From contig CAJLRL010000006.1 in the NCBI GenBank assembly GCA_905209075.1, positions 44,368-108,367 of the forward strand: DNA of 64,000 bases, in the 5' to 3' direction. The notes under the pieces were generated by a model, which searched no databases, was not told the DNA's origin, and worked only from the letters and a program-made list of their open reading frames with translations. A program made the position numbers and the translations under genes. Below are positions 8,901 through 16,421 of the stretch, piece after piece. Every line of letters starts with the position of its first letter. Within the stretch, counting starts at the first letter, position 1. The DNA is from an uncultured Lachnospiraceae bacterium. GTDB lineage: Bacteria > Bacillota > Clostridia > Lachnospirales > Lachnospiraceae.

Positions 8901-10236
8901 CTTCATTTAACTGTACAGAGTCGACAGTTTTGTTTTTAATCTTTATGCATTTCATGTCCTGTCCGCCGATATCAAGGATACAGTCAACCTTTGGATCAAA
9001 GAATGCTGCAGCATAGTAGTGGGCAACAGTCTCCACTTCTCCATCGTCAAGCTTTAAGGCAGCTTTAAGGAGAGCCTCACCATATCCTGTGGAGCAGGAA
9101 TGTACTATATGTGCGCCAGAAGGCAGTTTTTTGTATATTTCCTGTATGGAACGGATCGCTGTTGCAAGCGGGCTTCCGTTATTATTGCTGTAAAATGAGT
9201 AGAGAAGATCTCCCTCATCACTTACAAGAGCTATTTTTGTAGTTGTAGAACCGGCATCGATCCCAAGATAGCAGTTGCCTTCGTAGGTAGAAAGATCCCC
9301 GGTTTTGACATGGTTATTACCATGGCGCTTAGAAAATTCATCATAGTCTGCCTGATCTTTAAAAAGCGGTTCCATACGGGCAACCTCAAATTCCATTTTT
9401 ATACCGTTAGAAAGGCGGTCAATAAGGGATGAAAGTGTAGTATGTGACTCTTTTTTATAGTTAAGTGCAGAACCTATAGCCGCAAAAAGATGAGAGTTGT
9501 CAGGTGTTATAGTATGCTCTTCATCAAGGTTTAGTGTGCGGATAAAGGCAGCCTTTAGTTCAGAGAGGAAATGAAGAGGACCACCTAAAAAGGCAACATG
9601 TCCACGGATCGGTTTACCGCAGGCAAGTCCACTTATAGTCTGATTTACAACAGCCTGGAAAATGGAAGCTGATAAATCCTCCCTTGTTGCGCCTTCGTTG
9701 ATAAGGGGCTGGATATCTGTTTTTGCAAAAACACCGCATCGCGCAGCTATAGGATATATTGCCTTGTAATCCTTGGCAAACTCATTTAGACCGGATGCAT
9801 CTGTCTGGATAAGAGAAGCCATCTGGTCAATAAATGAGCCTGTACCTCCGGCACATATACCATTCATACGCTGCTCTACATTACCACCTTCAAAGTATAT
9901 GATTTTTGCATCCTCACCACCTAATTCTATTGCAACATCAGTCTGGGGTGCATAATAGGAAAGTGCTGTAGAGACGGCAATGACCTCCTGAACGAAAGGA
10001 ACTTCAAGATGATTTGCCAGAGTAAGTCCGCCCGAACCTGTAATCATCGGACAAACATCGAAATCTCCTGTTTTTTCATAGGCTTTTCGGATCAATCCAG
10101 CTAATGTCTCCTGGATGTTAGCGAAATGGCGCTCGTAATCAGAGAAAAGAATATTGTTTTCTTCATCCAGTAAAGCAATTTTTACGGTCGTAGAACCTAT
10201 GTCTATTCCCAACTTATGTAAGCTGTTGTTTTCCAT
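5968..10236 (-). CDS. 2-hydroxyacyl-CoA dehydratase activase fusion (two BadF/BcrA-type ATPase domains + DUF2229 + HgdB-like region)
   Basis: This 1422-residue cytosolic protein starts with two tandem ASKHA ATPase domains of the 2-hydroxyglutaryl-CoA dehydratase activator family. Domain 1 shows GIDIGSTTVK, GGEDAK and CAGGTGSFIDQM; domain 2 shows GIDAGSTTTK, GGQDMKCI and CSSGCGSFIE. A Cys-rich link (CQGCTNHC, then GNRCEKG) precedes a DUF2229 region starting near PRVLNMYENYPF, followed by a C-terminal HgdB/D-component-like region. Activators of this family use ATP to drive low-potential electrons into a partner iron-sulfur dehydratase; large fusions are common in Clostridia but their substrates are mostly unknown. 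The start at 10236 follows GGAGG with good spacing; an ATG at 10251 would itself contain that ribosome site. No dehydratase subunit genes are next to it. Confidence 0.88.
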   Translation of the reverse strand: MENNSLHKLGIDIGSTTVKIALLDEENNILFSDYERHFANIQETLAGLIRKAYEKTGDFDVCPMITGSGGLTLANHLEVPFVQEVIAVSTALSYYAPQTDVAIELGGEDAKIIYFEGGNVEQRMNGICAGGTGSFIDQMASLIQTDASGLNEFAKDYKAIYPIAARCGVFAKTDIQPLINEGATREDLSASIFQAVVNQTISGLACGKPIRGHVAFLGGPLHFLSELKAAFIRTLNLDEEHTITPDNSHLFAAIGSALNYKKESHTTLSSLIDRLSNGIKMEFEVARMEPLFKDQADYDEFSKRHGNNHVKTGDLSTYEGNCYLGIDAGSTTTKIALVSDEGDLLYSFYSNNNGSPLATAIRSIQEIYKKLPSGAHIVHSCSTGYGEALLKAALKLDDGEVETVAHYYAAAFFDPKVDCILDIGGQDMKCIKIKNKTVDSVQLNEACSSGCGSFIETFAKSLNFTVQDFAKEALFAKNPIDLGTRCTVFMNSKVKQAQKEGASVADISAGLAYSVIKNALFKVIKLSDAKDLGDNIVVQGGTFYNDAVLRSFEKIAGVEATRPDIAGIMGAFGAALIARERHEAGYQTTMLSIDQINELTYTTKLARCQGCTNHCVLTINKFSDNRQYITGNRCEKGLGKEKNKENIPNLFEYKNKRIFDYEPLDPKDAPYGTVGIPRVLNMYENYPFWAVFFKRLGFSVVLSPQSTRKIYELGIESIPSESECYPAKLAHGHISWLIKQNVDFIFYPAVPYERKEFPDANNHYNCPIVTSYSENIKNNVDEITSGEVKMLNPFMSFESEDTLSQQLVETFSKTAFHLPESQIRDAVSAGWKELAMTRLEIQKKGEEVLDYMEDTGRRGIVLAGRPYHVDPEINHGIPELINSYGICVLTEDSVSHLGDLERPLIVMDQWMYHTRLYSAANFVKTRDDLDLIQLNSFGCGLDAVTTDCVNDILNGSGKIYTCLKIDEVNNLGAARIRVRSLLAAIRVKEKTHEKRTIRPSDYERVIFTEKMKKDNYTIICPQMSPIHFDLLVPAFRAAGYNMVIPDIPARECVDVGLKFVNNDACYPSLIVVGQIMAAVKSGDYDMDHTAILISQTGGGCRATNYIGFIRRALRKAGYPDVPVISINMVGLEKNPGFKFTPSLIQHGLYALEFGDIFMRCLYRVRPYEKEPGSANALHEKWKNKVIEFVGNTKMLSHKKYKQMCRDIIRDFDNLPMTDEVKPRVGVVGEILVKFLPAANNYVVDLLEAEGAEAVVPDLTDFLLYCCYNANFKADNLGASKKSKFLNNRLISFFEWLRKDARDELAKSKHFAPTAYIEDLAKYASPIVSCGNQTGEGWFLTGEMLELIKQGVTNIICAQPFACLPNHIVGKGVIKKIRHEFPGANIVAIDYDPGASEVNQLNRIKLMLSTAQKNLTKNKDNIG

Positions 10237-10389
10237 TTTTGTTTCCTCCATTTATCGTAAACTTAATCGGATTTCTTCTTATTAAATTACCGACACATAC
10301 ACATAATAAGCAGACCTTATTATACGACAGCATCCGACAAAAAACAATGCACAGAATTATAAAGAATTTGTGAATAATTTTCCAGTTCA

Positions 10390-10418
10390 TTGACAAAGTT
10401 TAATATAAAAGGTAAATT
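10390..10418 (+). promoter_or_regulatory. Sigma-A promoter of the rhomboid-like gene
   Basis: TTGACA (10390-10395), 17 bases, TAAATT (10413-10418). The 263-base gap between 10237 and 10499 separates divergent genes and also holds an 11-base match to the end of the 136-bp element (10426-10436) and a start-stop leader. Confidence 0.65.
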
Positions 10419-10447
10419 GAAACTATTCACACGCAAACCTGAATAAG

Positions 10448-10499
10448 AAGGAGGCTTAAGCAGCATGTGATTTAAATACAGATGTCTGCTAAATAAAAT
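10448..10499 (+). promoter_or_regulatory. Leader with Shine-Dalgarno followed by a start-stop codon pair
   Basis: AAGGAGG (10448-10454) is followed by ATGTGA at 10465, that is, an initiation codon directly followed by a stop. A second mini-ORF of four codons starts at 10482 (ATGTCTGCTAAATAA) and ends just before the main ATG at 10500, which has no Shine-Dalgarno of its own. In-frame TAA at 10494 rules out a longer start for the main gene. Translation of the rhomboid-like gene may rely on re-initiation. Confidence 0.5.
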
Positions 10500-11345
10500 A
10501 TGAACTGGCTTAATAAATTAGAACAAAAAATAGGAAACAAAGCTATACCGAATATTACGAGGATATTTATCCTTGCTAACCTTATTGGCTCATGCCTTTA
10601 TATGACAAATGGAAATGTAGCCCTTGAGTACTTAAGTTTTTCTCCATACCTTATTTTGCATGGACAGATCTGGAGGCTCATAAGCTGGATACTTGTACCA
10701 ACTGCGTCATTATCCTTCTGGGGGATTTTATTTATTATCTGTCTGTGGATGCTCGGAAGCAGTATGGAAAGTTATCTTGGGGCATTCAGGATGAATGTAT
10801 ATTTTATAGGCGGATTTCTTCTTAGCGACATAGCAGGAATGCTTATATATATAATTGGAGGAACACCTATAAGACTTACGATGTACTACATTCTAATGTC
10901 TATGTATCTTATGCTCGGACTTATGATGCCGGAAGCGGAGGTAAGGCTTTATTTTGTGCTTCCGATAAAGATGAAATGGATGACTATAGTTTATTTCATA
11001 ATGTTCGGATATGACGTCTATACATACTTTAAGTATGGAACGATAATAGGGATCATGTATGGAACAGAAATAGTTCTTGCACTTGTAAATCTCCTTGTGT
11101 TTGTCTGGTCATGTAAAAACAGGTTATCGTACAGACAGACTGCAAAGCAGCGCCGACGCAAGAAACAGTATACAGCACAGTTTTCATCGCCTCGTCCAGG
11201 AAGCGGTATATCACAGCACAAATGCTGTATATGCGGACGTACAGAAATTACAAATCCTGAGCTTACATTCAGATATTGTTCGAAATGTGCAGGCAACAGG
11301 GAATATTGCTCGGATCATTTATTCACACATGAACATGTAAGATAA
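10500..11345 (+). CDS. Rhomboid-like membrane protein lacking catalytic residues, with C-terminal zinc ribbon
   Basis: The 281-residue protein has about six membrane segments arranged like the rhomboid core (TM1 near 19-37, the L1 loop motif GQIWRLISW at 55-63, TM2-TM6 up to about 200). The catalytic GxSG expected in TM4 is absent (the segment reads MYYILMSMYL), and the TM6 His is missing, so it should be a pseudoprotease. After a basic linker (QRRRKK) comes a zinc-ribbon-like tail with CxxC at 242-245, CxxC at 260-263 and further Cys/His. Rhomboid pseudoproteases often act as membrane protein chaperones or quality-control factors; its job here is unknown. The annotated start has no ribosome-binding site (see leader). 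Confidence 0.75.
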   Translation: MNWLNKLEQKIGNKAIPNITRIFILANLIGSCLYMTNGNVALEYLSFSPYLILHGQIWRLISWILVPTASLSFWGILFIICLWMLGSSMESYLGAFRMNVYFIGGFLLSDIAGMLIYIIGGTPIRLTMYYILMSMYLMLGLMMPEAEVRLYFVLPIKMKWMTIVYFIMFGYDVYTYFKYGTIIGIMYGTEIVLALVNLLVFVWSCKNRLSYRQTAKQRRRKKQYTAQFSSPRPGSGISQHKCCICGRTEITNPELTFRYCSKCAGNREYCSDHLFTHEHVR

Positions 11346-11351
11346 TATAGA

Positions 11352-11387
11352 ATGAACAGTGTAAAAATTTACGCTGTTCATTTTTTT
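11352..11387 (+). terminator. Intrinsic terminator after the rhomboid-like gene
   Basis: ATGAACAG (11352-11359) pairs with CTGTTCAT (11374-11381), followed by seven T. Confidence 0.85.
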
Positions 11388-11485
11388 ATCAATCTTTTAT
11401 AGAAATTTAATTGATAAAAAAATATGAAAGATTAAAATATTAGATAGCGTTTTTGCAAAAAGTAAATTACAGGAAAGGAAACGAT

Positions 11486-13651
11486 ATGGGAAAGATATTT
11501 AAAAATATGATTCCGTACTGGAAATGGATTTTATTCATTATTGTATTTCTCGTAATTCAGGCATTTTGTGATCTGTCGCTGCCTGAATATACATCGGATA
11601 TCATCGATGTGGGAATCCAGAACCACGGAGTCGGGCACATACTTCCGGAAAAGATGACAGAGGAAGACTATGAGGCTGCACAATTTTTTATGGTTTCAGA
11701 TGAAAAAGATAAATTTGCAGGCTGCTATGAGAAGACAGATGATGGCTATGCACTGAGTGCGGATGAAAAGACTCTTGACGAGATGGATGAGGATCTGATC
11801 GTGCCGCTTGTTATGGTATATCAGATGTCACAGGAGCAGGCTTCAGGCGAGACTGCAGATGAGGCTTCTAAGATGCAGGCAATGTCCGGGGAACAGCTTA
11901 CGGACGACATGATCCTTTCCATGAGGGAACAGCTTCAGGACAAGATCGATTCAGTCGGAACCACAACACTTAAGTCGATGGGAGTGGCATATGCTGTCTC
12001 ATGTGATAAAAATGCAGGTATAGACATAGATGATATACAGATCCAATATCTTTGGAAAATGGGTGGTAAAATGTTTATTTTTGCAGTTGCCATGCTCCTT
12101 GCCGCTGTGGCGGTAGGATTCGCAGCATCCAAGGTCGGTGCAGGCATAGGCCGTGATTTAAGAGAAAAAACATTTACCAGGGTCGTAGGATTTTCAAATG
12201 CAGAAATAAATAAATTTTCTACAGCCTCACTTATCACGCGAAGCACAAACGACATACAGCAGATCCAGATGGTAACAGCAATGTTCCTTAGAATGATATT
12301 GTATGCCCCGATACTTGGAATAGGTGGAATAATCAAGGTCGTTCAGACTGATTCAGGCATGGAATGGGTGATCGTTGTGGCTGTTGCGGCAATAATGATA
12401 TTCGTGTTTACACTTGTAGGAATAGCAATGCCGAAATTTAAAATAATGCAGTCTTTAGTTGACCGCGTGAATCTTGTATCAAGGGAGATACTGACTGGTC
12501 TTAGTGTAATAAGGGCATTCGGACGTGAAAAGGAGGAAGAGAAGAGGTTTGATGAGGCAAACCGTATACTTACCAAAACACAGCTTTTCACGAACCGGGT
12601 AATGACATTTATGATGCCGGGCATGTCTATGATAATGTACTGTATTACCCTTGGAATCGTGTGGGGTGCAGCAGGACGTATTGATGACGGAACAATGCAG
12701 GTCGGAACGATGACAGCATTTATTACATATGCCATGATGATCGTTATGTCGTTTCTGATGCTTTCAGCAATGTCGATCATGATGCCAAGGGCAGGAGTTG
12801 CAGCAGAGCGTATAGACGAAGTGATAAATACAAAAAGCTCAATAAATGATCCGCAGTCTCCAAAGAAAAATGACGATCATAAAGGAAAAATAAGCTTTGA
12901 GCATGTAAGCTTTAAATACCCGGGGGCAAAAGAGAATGTCCTGTATGATATAGACTTTACGGCAGAGCCGGGAAAGACAACTGCTATCATAGGAAGTACT
13001 GGATGTGGAAAATCTACACTTGTAAATCTTATACCGCGTTTTTATGATGTTACAGAAGGAAAGATCGTATTTGATGGGATTGATATAAGAGATTATTCAT
13101 TAGAAGAACTGCGCCAGAATATAGGTTTCGTGCCACAGAAGGGAATATTGTTTTCAGGAACGATAGCTTCAAATCTTCGATTTGGTAAAAGTGATGCAAC
13201 AGATGAGCAGATAAAAAAAGCTGCCGGCATTGCACAGGCAGAGGAATTCATTAACGAAAAACCAGAAGGTTATGACAGCCCTATATCACAGGGAGGAACG
13301 AACGTATCAGGCGGACAGAAACAAAGGCTCGCAATTGCAAGGGCAATAGCAAAAGAGCCATATTTATATGTATTTGATGACAGCTTTTCTGCGCTGGATA
13401 TGAAGACAGACGCAAAGCTTAGAAAGGCACTTGAAGAGGTAACTTCAAATGCTGCGGTCATAATCGTTGCACAGCGCATAAGCACAATTTTGCATGCAGA
13501 TCAGATAATTGTTCTTGACGAGGGAAAAATCGTAGGAAAAGGAACCCATGAGCAGCTGTTATCTGAATGTGATGTATACAGACAGATCGCAAGGTCACAG
13601 CTTTCAGCAAAAGAACTTGGATTATCAGAAGATAGTGGAAAGGAGGCGTAA
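11486..13651 (+). CDS. ABC exporter half-transporter, degenerate-site subunit
   Basis: A 721-residue fused permease-ATPase of the heterodimeric multidrug-exporter type (BmrC/TM287-like). Six membrane segments come first, with an unusual extracytoplasmic insert of about 150 residues between TM1 and TM2 (rich in D/E/M), then the ATPase: Walker A GSTGCGKST, signature VSGGQKQR, Walker B YLYVFDDS. The catalytic Glu after Walker B is Asp and the H-loop His is Gln (VAQRIST), which is the pattern of the non-catalytic half. The start at 11486 follows AGGAAAGGAAA; a longer reading from 11453 has no ribosome-binding site. The stop is three bases from the start of the partner gene. Confidence 0.9.
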   Translation: MGKIFKNMIPYWKWILFIIVFLVIQAFCDLSLPEYTSDIIDVGIQNHGVGHILPEKMTEEDYEAAQFFMVSDEKDKFAGCYEKTDDGYALSADEKTLDEMDEDLIVPLVMVYQMSQEQASGETADEASKMQAMSGEQLTDDMILSMREQLQDKIDSVGTTTLKSMGVAYAVSCDKNAGIDIDDIQIQYLWKMGGKMFIFAVAMLLAAVAVGFAASKVGAGIGRDLREKTFTRVVGFSNAEINKFSTASLITRSTNDIQQIQMVTAMFLRMILYAPILGIGGIIKVVQTDSGMEWVIVVAVAAIMIFVFTLVGIAMPKFKIMQSLVDRVNLVSREILTGLSVIRAFGREKEEEKRFDEANRILTKTQLFTNRVMTFMMPGMSMIMYCITLGIVWGAAGRIDDGTMQVGTMTAFITYAMMIVMSFLMLSAMSIMMPRAGVAAERIDEVINTKSSINDPQSPKKNDDHKGKISFEHVSFKYPGAKENVLYDIDFTAEPGKTTAIIGSTGCGKSTLVNLIPRFYDVTEGKIVFDGIDIRDYSLEELRQNIGFVPQKGILFSGTIASNLRFGKSDATDEQIKKAAGIAQAEEFINEKPEGYDSPISQGGTNVSGGQKQRLAIARAIAKEPYLYVFDDSFSALDMKTDAKLRKALEEVTSNAAVIIVAQRISTILHADQIIVLDEGKIVGKGTHEQLLSECDVYRQIARSQLSAKELGLSEDSGKEA

Positions 13652-13654
13652 GGA

Positions 13655-15496
13655 ATGAGTGAAAACGGAATGCCTGCAAGAAGACATAGAGGTCCTATGG
13701 GACCGGGGCATGGCTTTGTAGGAGAAAAACCAAAGGATTTCAAAGGCTCATCAAAGAAGCTTATAAAATATCTGGGAAAATATTGGATTGCCATAGTAAT
13801 AGTAATGATCTTTGCGGCAGCATCCACTGTGTTTTCTGTCGCAGGACCAAAGGTAATGGGAAAAGCGACAACAGCTCTTGCAGAGGGACTTATGGATAAG
13901 ATCTCCGGTACAGGAGGAATAGACTTTGATTATATAGCAAAAGTGCTTCTCTTTACACTGGGACTATATATAATAAGTGCGGTGTTCATGTTTATACAGG
14001 GTCTTATCATGACCAATATTACGCAGAAGACATGCTATAGGATGCGTAAGGAAATTGTTGAAAAGATAAACCGCATGCCGATGAAATATTTTGAATCACG
14101 GACATATGGAGAAGTTTTATCCAGGATCACAAATGATGTGGATACACTTGGACAGAGTTTAAACCAGAGCATAACACAGGTTATAACATCAGTGGCAACA
14201 CTTATCGGAACACTCGTCATGATGCTTTCTATTTCACCACTTATGACGATTATATCAATAGTTATTCTTCCGGTTTCTGCATTTCTTATATCATTCGTAG
14301 TTAAACATTCGCAGAAGTTTTTTAGACAGCAGCAGGAATATCTGGGACACATAAACGGACAGGTAGAGGAAGTGTACGGAGGACATCTTATCATAAAGGC
14401 GTACAATAAAGAAGAAGAGACTGTATCTGCATTCCGTCAGGCAAATGATGTATTATACAGATCTGCATGGAAATCACAGTTTTTATCAGGACTTATGATG
14501 CCAATAATGCAGTTTGTCGGAAATCTCGGATATGCAGGGGTTGCCATTTCAGGAGGCATACTTGCGATAAAAAAGGTTATCACGATAGGTGATATACAGG
14601 CATTTATCCAGTATGTAAAGAATTTTACACAGCCGATACAGCAGATAGCCCAGGTCGCTACACAGCTTCAGTCAATGACTGCAGCTTCAGAGAGGGTATT
14701 TGAATTCCTCGAGGAAGAGGAGGAAGACATAACTGTTGAAGATCCGGTTTCTGTTTCTGATATAGAGGGCAGGGTGGAATTTTCGCATGTTAAGTTTGGA
14801 TATGATCCTGACAATATGATAATAAAAGATTTTTCAGCAAAGGTAGAGCCTGGCCAGCAGGTGGCAATAGTCGGACCTACAGGTGCGGGAAAAACTACTA
14901 TGGTAAAGCTGCTTATGAGATTCTATGATGTAAATTCAGGTTCAATACTTGTGGATGGGCATGATGTAAGGGAATATAACAGACCTCAGCTTAGAGAGGC
15001 TTTTGGAATGGTGCTTCAGGATACATGGCTCTTTAAGGGAACGATAATGGAGAATATCCGTTATGGAAGACTTGATGCCACGGATGAAGAGGTTATAGAG
15101 GCTGCAAAGGCTGCACATGCACATCATTTCATCCAGACACTGCCGGGTGGATATAATATGGAATTAAATGAGGATGCGTCAAATGTTTCACAGGGGCAGA
15201 AGCAGCTGCTTACAATAGCCCGTGCCATACTTGCGGATAACAGGATACTTATTCTTGATGAGGCTACATCGTCTGTGGATACAAGAACAGAGATAAGGAT
15301 ACAAAAAGCGCTTGATAACCTTATGAGAGGAAGGACAAGTTTTGTAATAGCACATCGTTTATCCACAATAAAAAATGCCGACATTATCCTTGTAATGAAA
15401 GACGGAGACATAATCGAGCAGGGAAATCACGAAGAGCTTATAAAAAAGAACGGATTTTATGCTGAATTATATAATTCACAGTTTGAAGAAACATAA
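13655..15496 (+). CDS. ABC exporter half-transporter, catalytic-site subunit
   Basis: The 613-residue partner has six membrane segments (about 40-320) and an ATPase with Walker A GPTGAGKTT, Walker B ILILDEATSSVD with the catalytic Glu, and H-loop IAHRLST. Its signature motif is altered to VSQGQKQL. In the heterodimer its Walker motifs pair with the intact VSGGQ of the upstream subunit to give the working site, while its own signature completes the degenerate site, exactly complementary to the first protein. GGAGG at the end of the upstream gene serves as ribosome site. Substrate unknown; members export drugs, peptides or lipids. Confidence 0.92.
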   Translation: MSENGMPARRHRGPMGPGHGFVGEKPKDFKGSSKKLIKYLGKYWIAIVIVMIFAAASTVFSVAGPKVMGKATTALAEGLMDKISGTGGIDFDYIAKVLLFTLGLYIISAVFMFIQGLIMTNITQKTCYRMRKEIVEKINRMPMKYFESRTYGEVLSRITNDVDTLGQSLNQSITQVITSVATLIGTLVMMLSISPLMTIISIVILPVSAFLISFVVKHSQKFFRQQQEYLGHINGQVEEVYGGHLIIKAYNKEEETVSAFRQANDVLYRSAWKSQFLSGLMMPIMQFVGNLGYAGVAISGGILAIKKVITIGDIQAFIQYVKNFTQPIQQIAQVATQLQSMTAASERVFEFLEEEEEDITVEDPVSVSDIEGRVEFSHVKFGYDPDNMIIKDFSAKVEPGQQVAIVGPTGAGKTTMVKLLMRFYDVNSGSILVDGHDVREYNRPQLREAFGMVLQDTWLFKGTIMENIRYGRLDATDEEVIEAAKAAHAHHFIQTLPGGYNMELNEDASNVSQGQKQLLTIARAILADNRILILDEATSSVDTRTEIRIQKALDNLMRGRTSFVIAHRLSTIKNADIILVMKDGDIIEQGNHEELIKKNGFYAELYNSQFEET

Positions 15497-15502
15497 TGTT
15501 AA

Positions 15503-15638
15503 TGTTCACACGCAAGCTTGACACTGCGCTGTCAAGCTATGAGCCATAGTGTTAATTATTGAGTGATTACAGCCCTGCCTCGTAGAGGCATTTTAAATGG
15601 GCTGTAATCGTTGCTGTTCACACTGTTAGGTGTGAACA
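15503..15638 (+). repeat. 136-bp palindromic dispersed element, copy A
   Basis: This intergenic block is bounded by short inverted ends (TGTTCACAC ... GTGTGAACA) and recurs in inverted orientation at 29258-29393 with only 3 mismatches over 136 bases. Internally it holds three dyads: AGCTTGACA with TGTCAAGCT; GATTACAGCCC with GGGCTGTAATC enclosing TGCCTC/GAGGCA; and GCTGTTCACAC with GTGTGAACAGC at the right end. It carries no ORF. It starts 6 bases after the ABC exporter stop codon. The form fits a MITE or REP/BIME-type element. Confidence 0.88.
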
Positions 15639-15692
15639 GCAATATTATAATTATAGACTATAGCAGATATATAAAACTTTTATAGAGTTTTT

Positions 15693-15712
15693 TTGACAAA
15701 TTGTGCTATACT
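15693..15712 (+). promoter_or_regulatory. Candidate promoter of the Spo0A-like gene
   Basis: An extended -10, TGCTATACT (15704-15712), lies 50 bases before the start codon. A TTGACA at 15693-15698 is too close to serve it and could instead serve AATAAT at 15715-15720 (16-base spacer). Which is used cannot be told. Confidence 0.4.
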
Positions 15713-15761
15713 AAAATAATAGAATTTGTGTTGACAGTAATTGGCGGCATGGGAGATTGGA

Positions 15762-16334
15762 ATGGACAATTTAAATGTCGCTGTAGCAGATGAAAAGAAA
15801 AATGTGCTTGAATTAATAGGGAAACTTTTTAAGGATAACGACAGCTTTGAGCTTATAGGAACAGCAAAGAATAGTGAGGAAGCGTACAAACTGATAAATA
15901 AAAGTACCGGACCGGACGTATTACTTGTATATGTTAAGAAATCCGGTGAGGCAGAAGCTTTTTCAACAGATGAAAGTTTCAGCGTAAAATCACTTGAAAC
16001 AGAAATAACAGAGATAATCCATGAGGTTGGTGTCCCGGCTCACATTAAAGGCTATCAGTATTTGAGGGAAGCGATCATGATGTCGGTTGAAGATATGGAT
16101 ATGCTCAACTCGATAACGAAAGTTTTATACCCTACGATAGCAAAGAAATTTAAAACAACATCAAGCAGAGTTGAACGTGCGATACGTCATGCTATAGAAG
16201 TGGCATGGAGCAGAGGAAGAATGGATACAATTGATTCTATGTTCGGATACACAATAAATCATGGAAAGGGCAAGCCTACAAATTCCGAGTTTATTGCACT
16301 GATAACAGACAGGATCAGACTTGGAATGAAGTAA
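15762..16334 (+). CDS. Spo0A-like sporulation regulator with truncated receiver domain
   Basis: The C-terminal half (about residues 78-190) is a textbook Spo0A DNA-binding domain, including HEVGVPAHIKGYQYLREAI and the recognition-helix segment SSRVERAIRHAIEVAWSRG. The N terminus (residues 1-58) aligns with the first three beta strands of the Spo0A receiver (VAVADEKKN, LIGTAKNSEEAY, PDVLLVYV) but the phosphoacceptor Asp is Tyr57 and the rest of the receiver is gone, replaced by a 15-20 residue linker. At 190 residues it is about 75 shorter than Spo0A. The reading frame is clean. ATG at 15762 follows GGGAG; a TTG at 15741 is the only upstream alternative. It cannot be controlled by the normal phosphorelay and may be a constitutive or antagonistic paralogue, or the only Spo0A of this lineage. 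Confidence 0.85.
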   Translation: MDNLNVAVADEKKNVLELIGKLFKDNDSFELIGTAKNSEEAYKLINKSTGPDVLLVYVKKSGEAEAFSTDESFSVKSLETEITEIIHEVGVPAHIKGYQYLREAIMMSVEDMDMLNSITKVLYPTIAKKFKTTSSRVERAIRHAIEVAWSRGRMDTIDSMFGYTINHGKGKPTNSEFIALITDRIRLGMK

Positions 16335-16375
16335 TAATTATTATAAACAATTTTATTCATTATCTCTTTATGATA

Positions 16376-16384
16376 TGGTATACT
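16376..16384 (+). promoter_or_regulatory. Extended -10 promoter of glgA
   Basis: TGGTATACT (16376-16384) has the TGn extension and a good -10; the -35 region is weak. The start codon is 38 bases downstream. Confidence 0.5.
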
Positions 16385-16421
16385 CTATATATAGGTAAAT
16401 ATAGTTGGGAGGTAATGAATA

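Noticed and set aside
10426..10436. 11-base match (TTCACACGCAA) to the end of the 136-bp element
   Set aside because: Too short to call a third copy; neighbouring bases do not continue the match.
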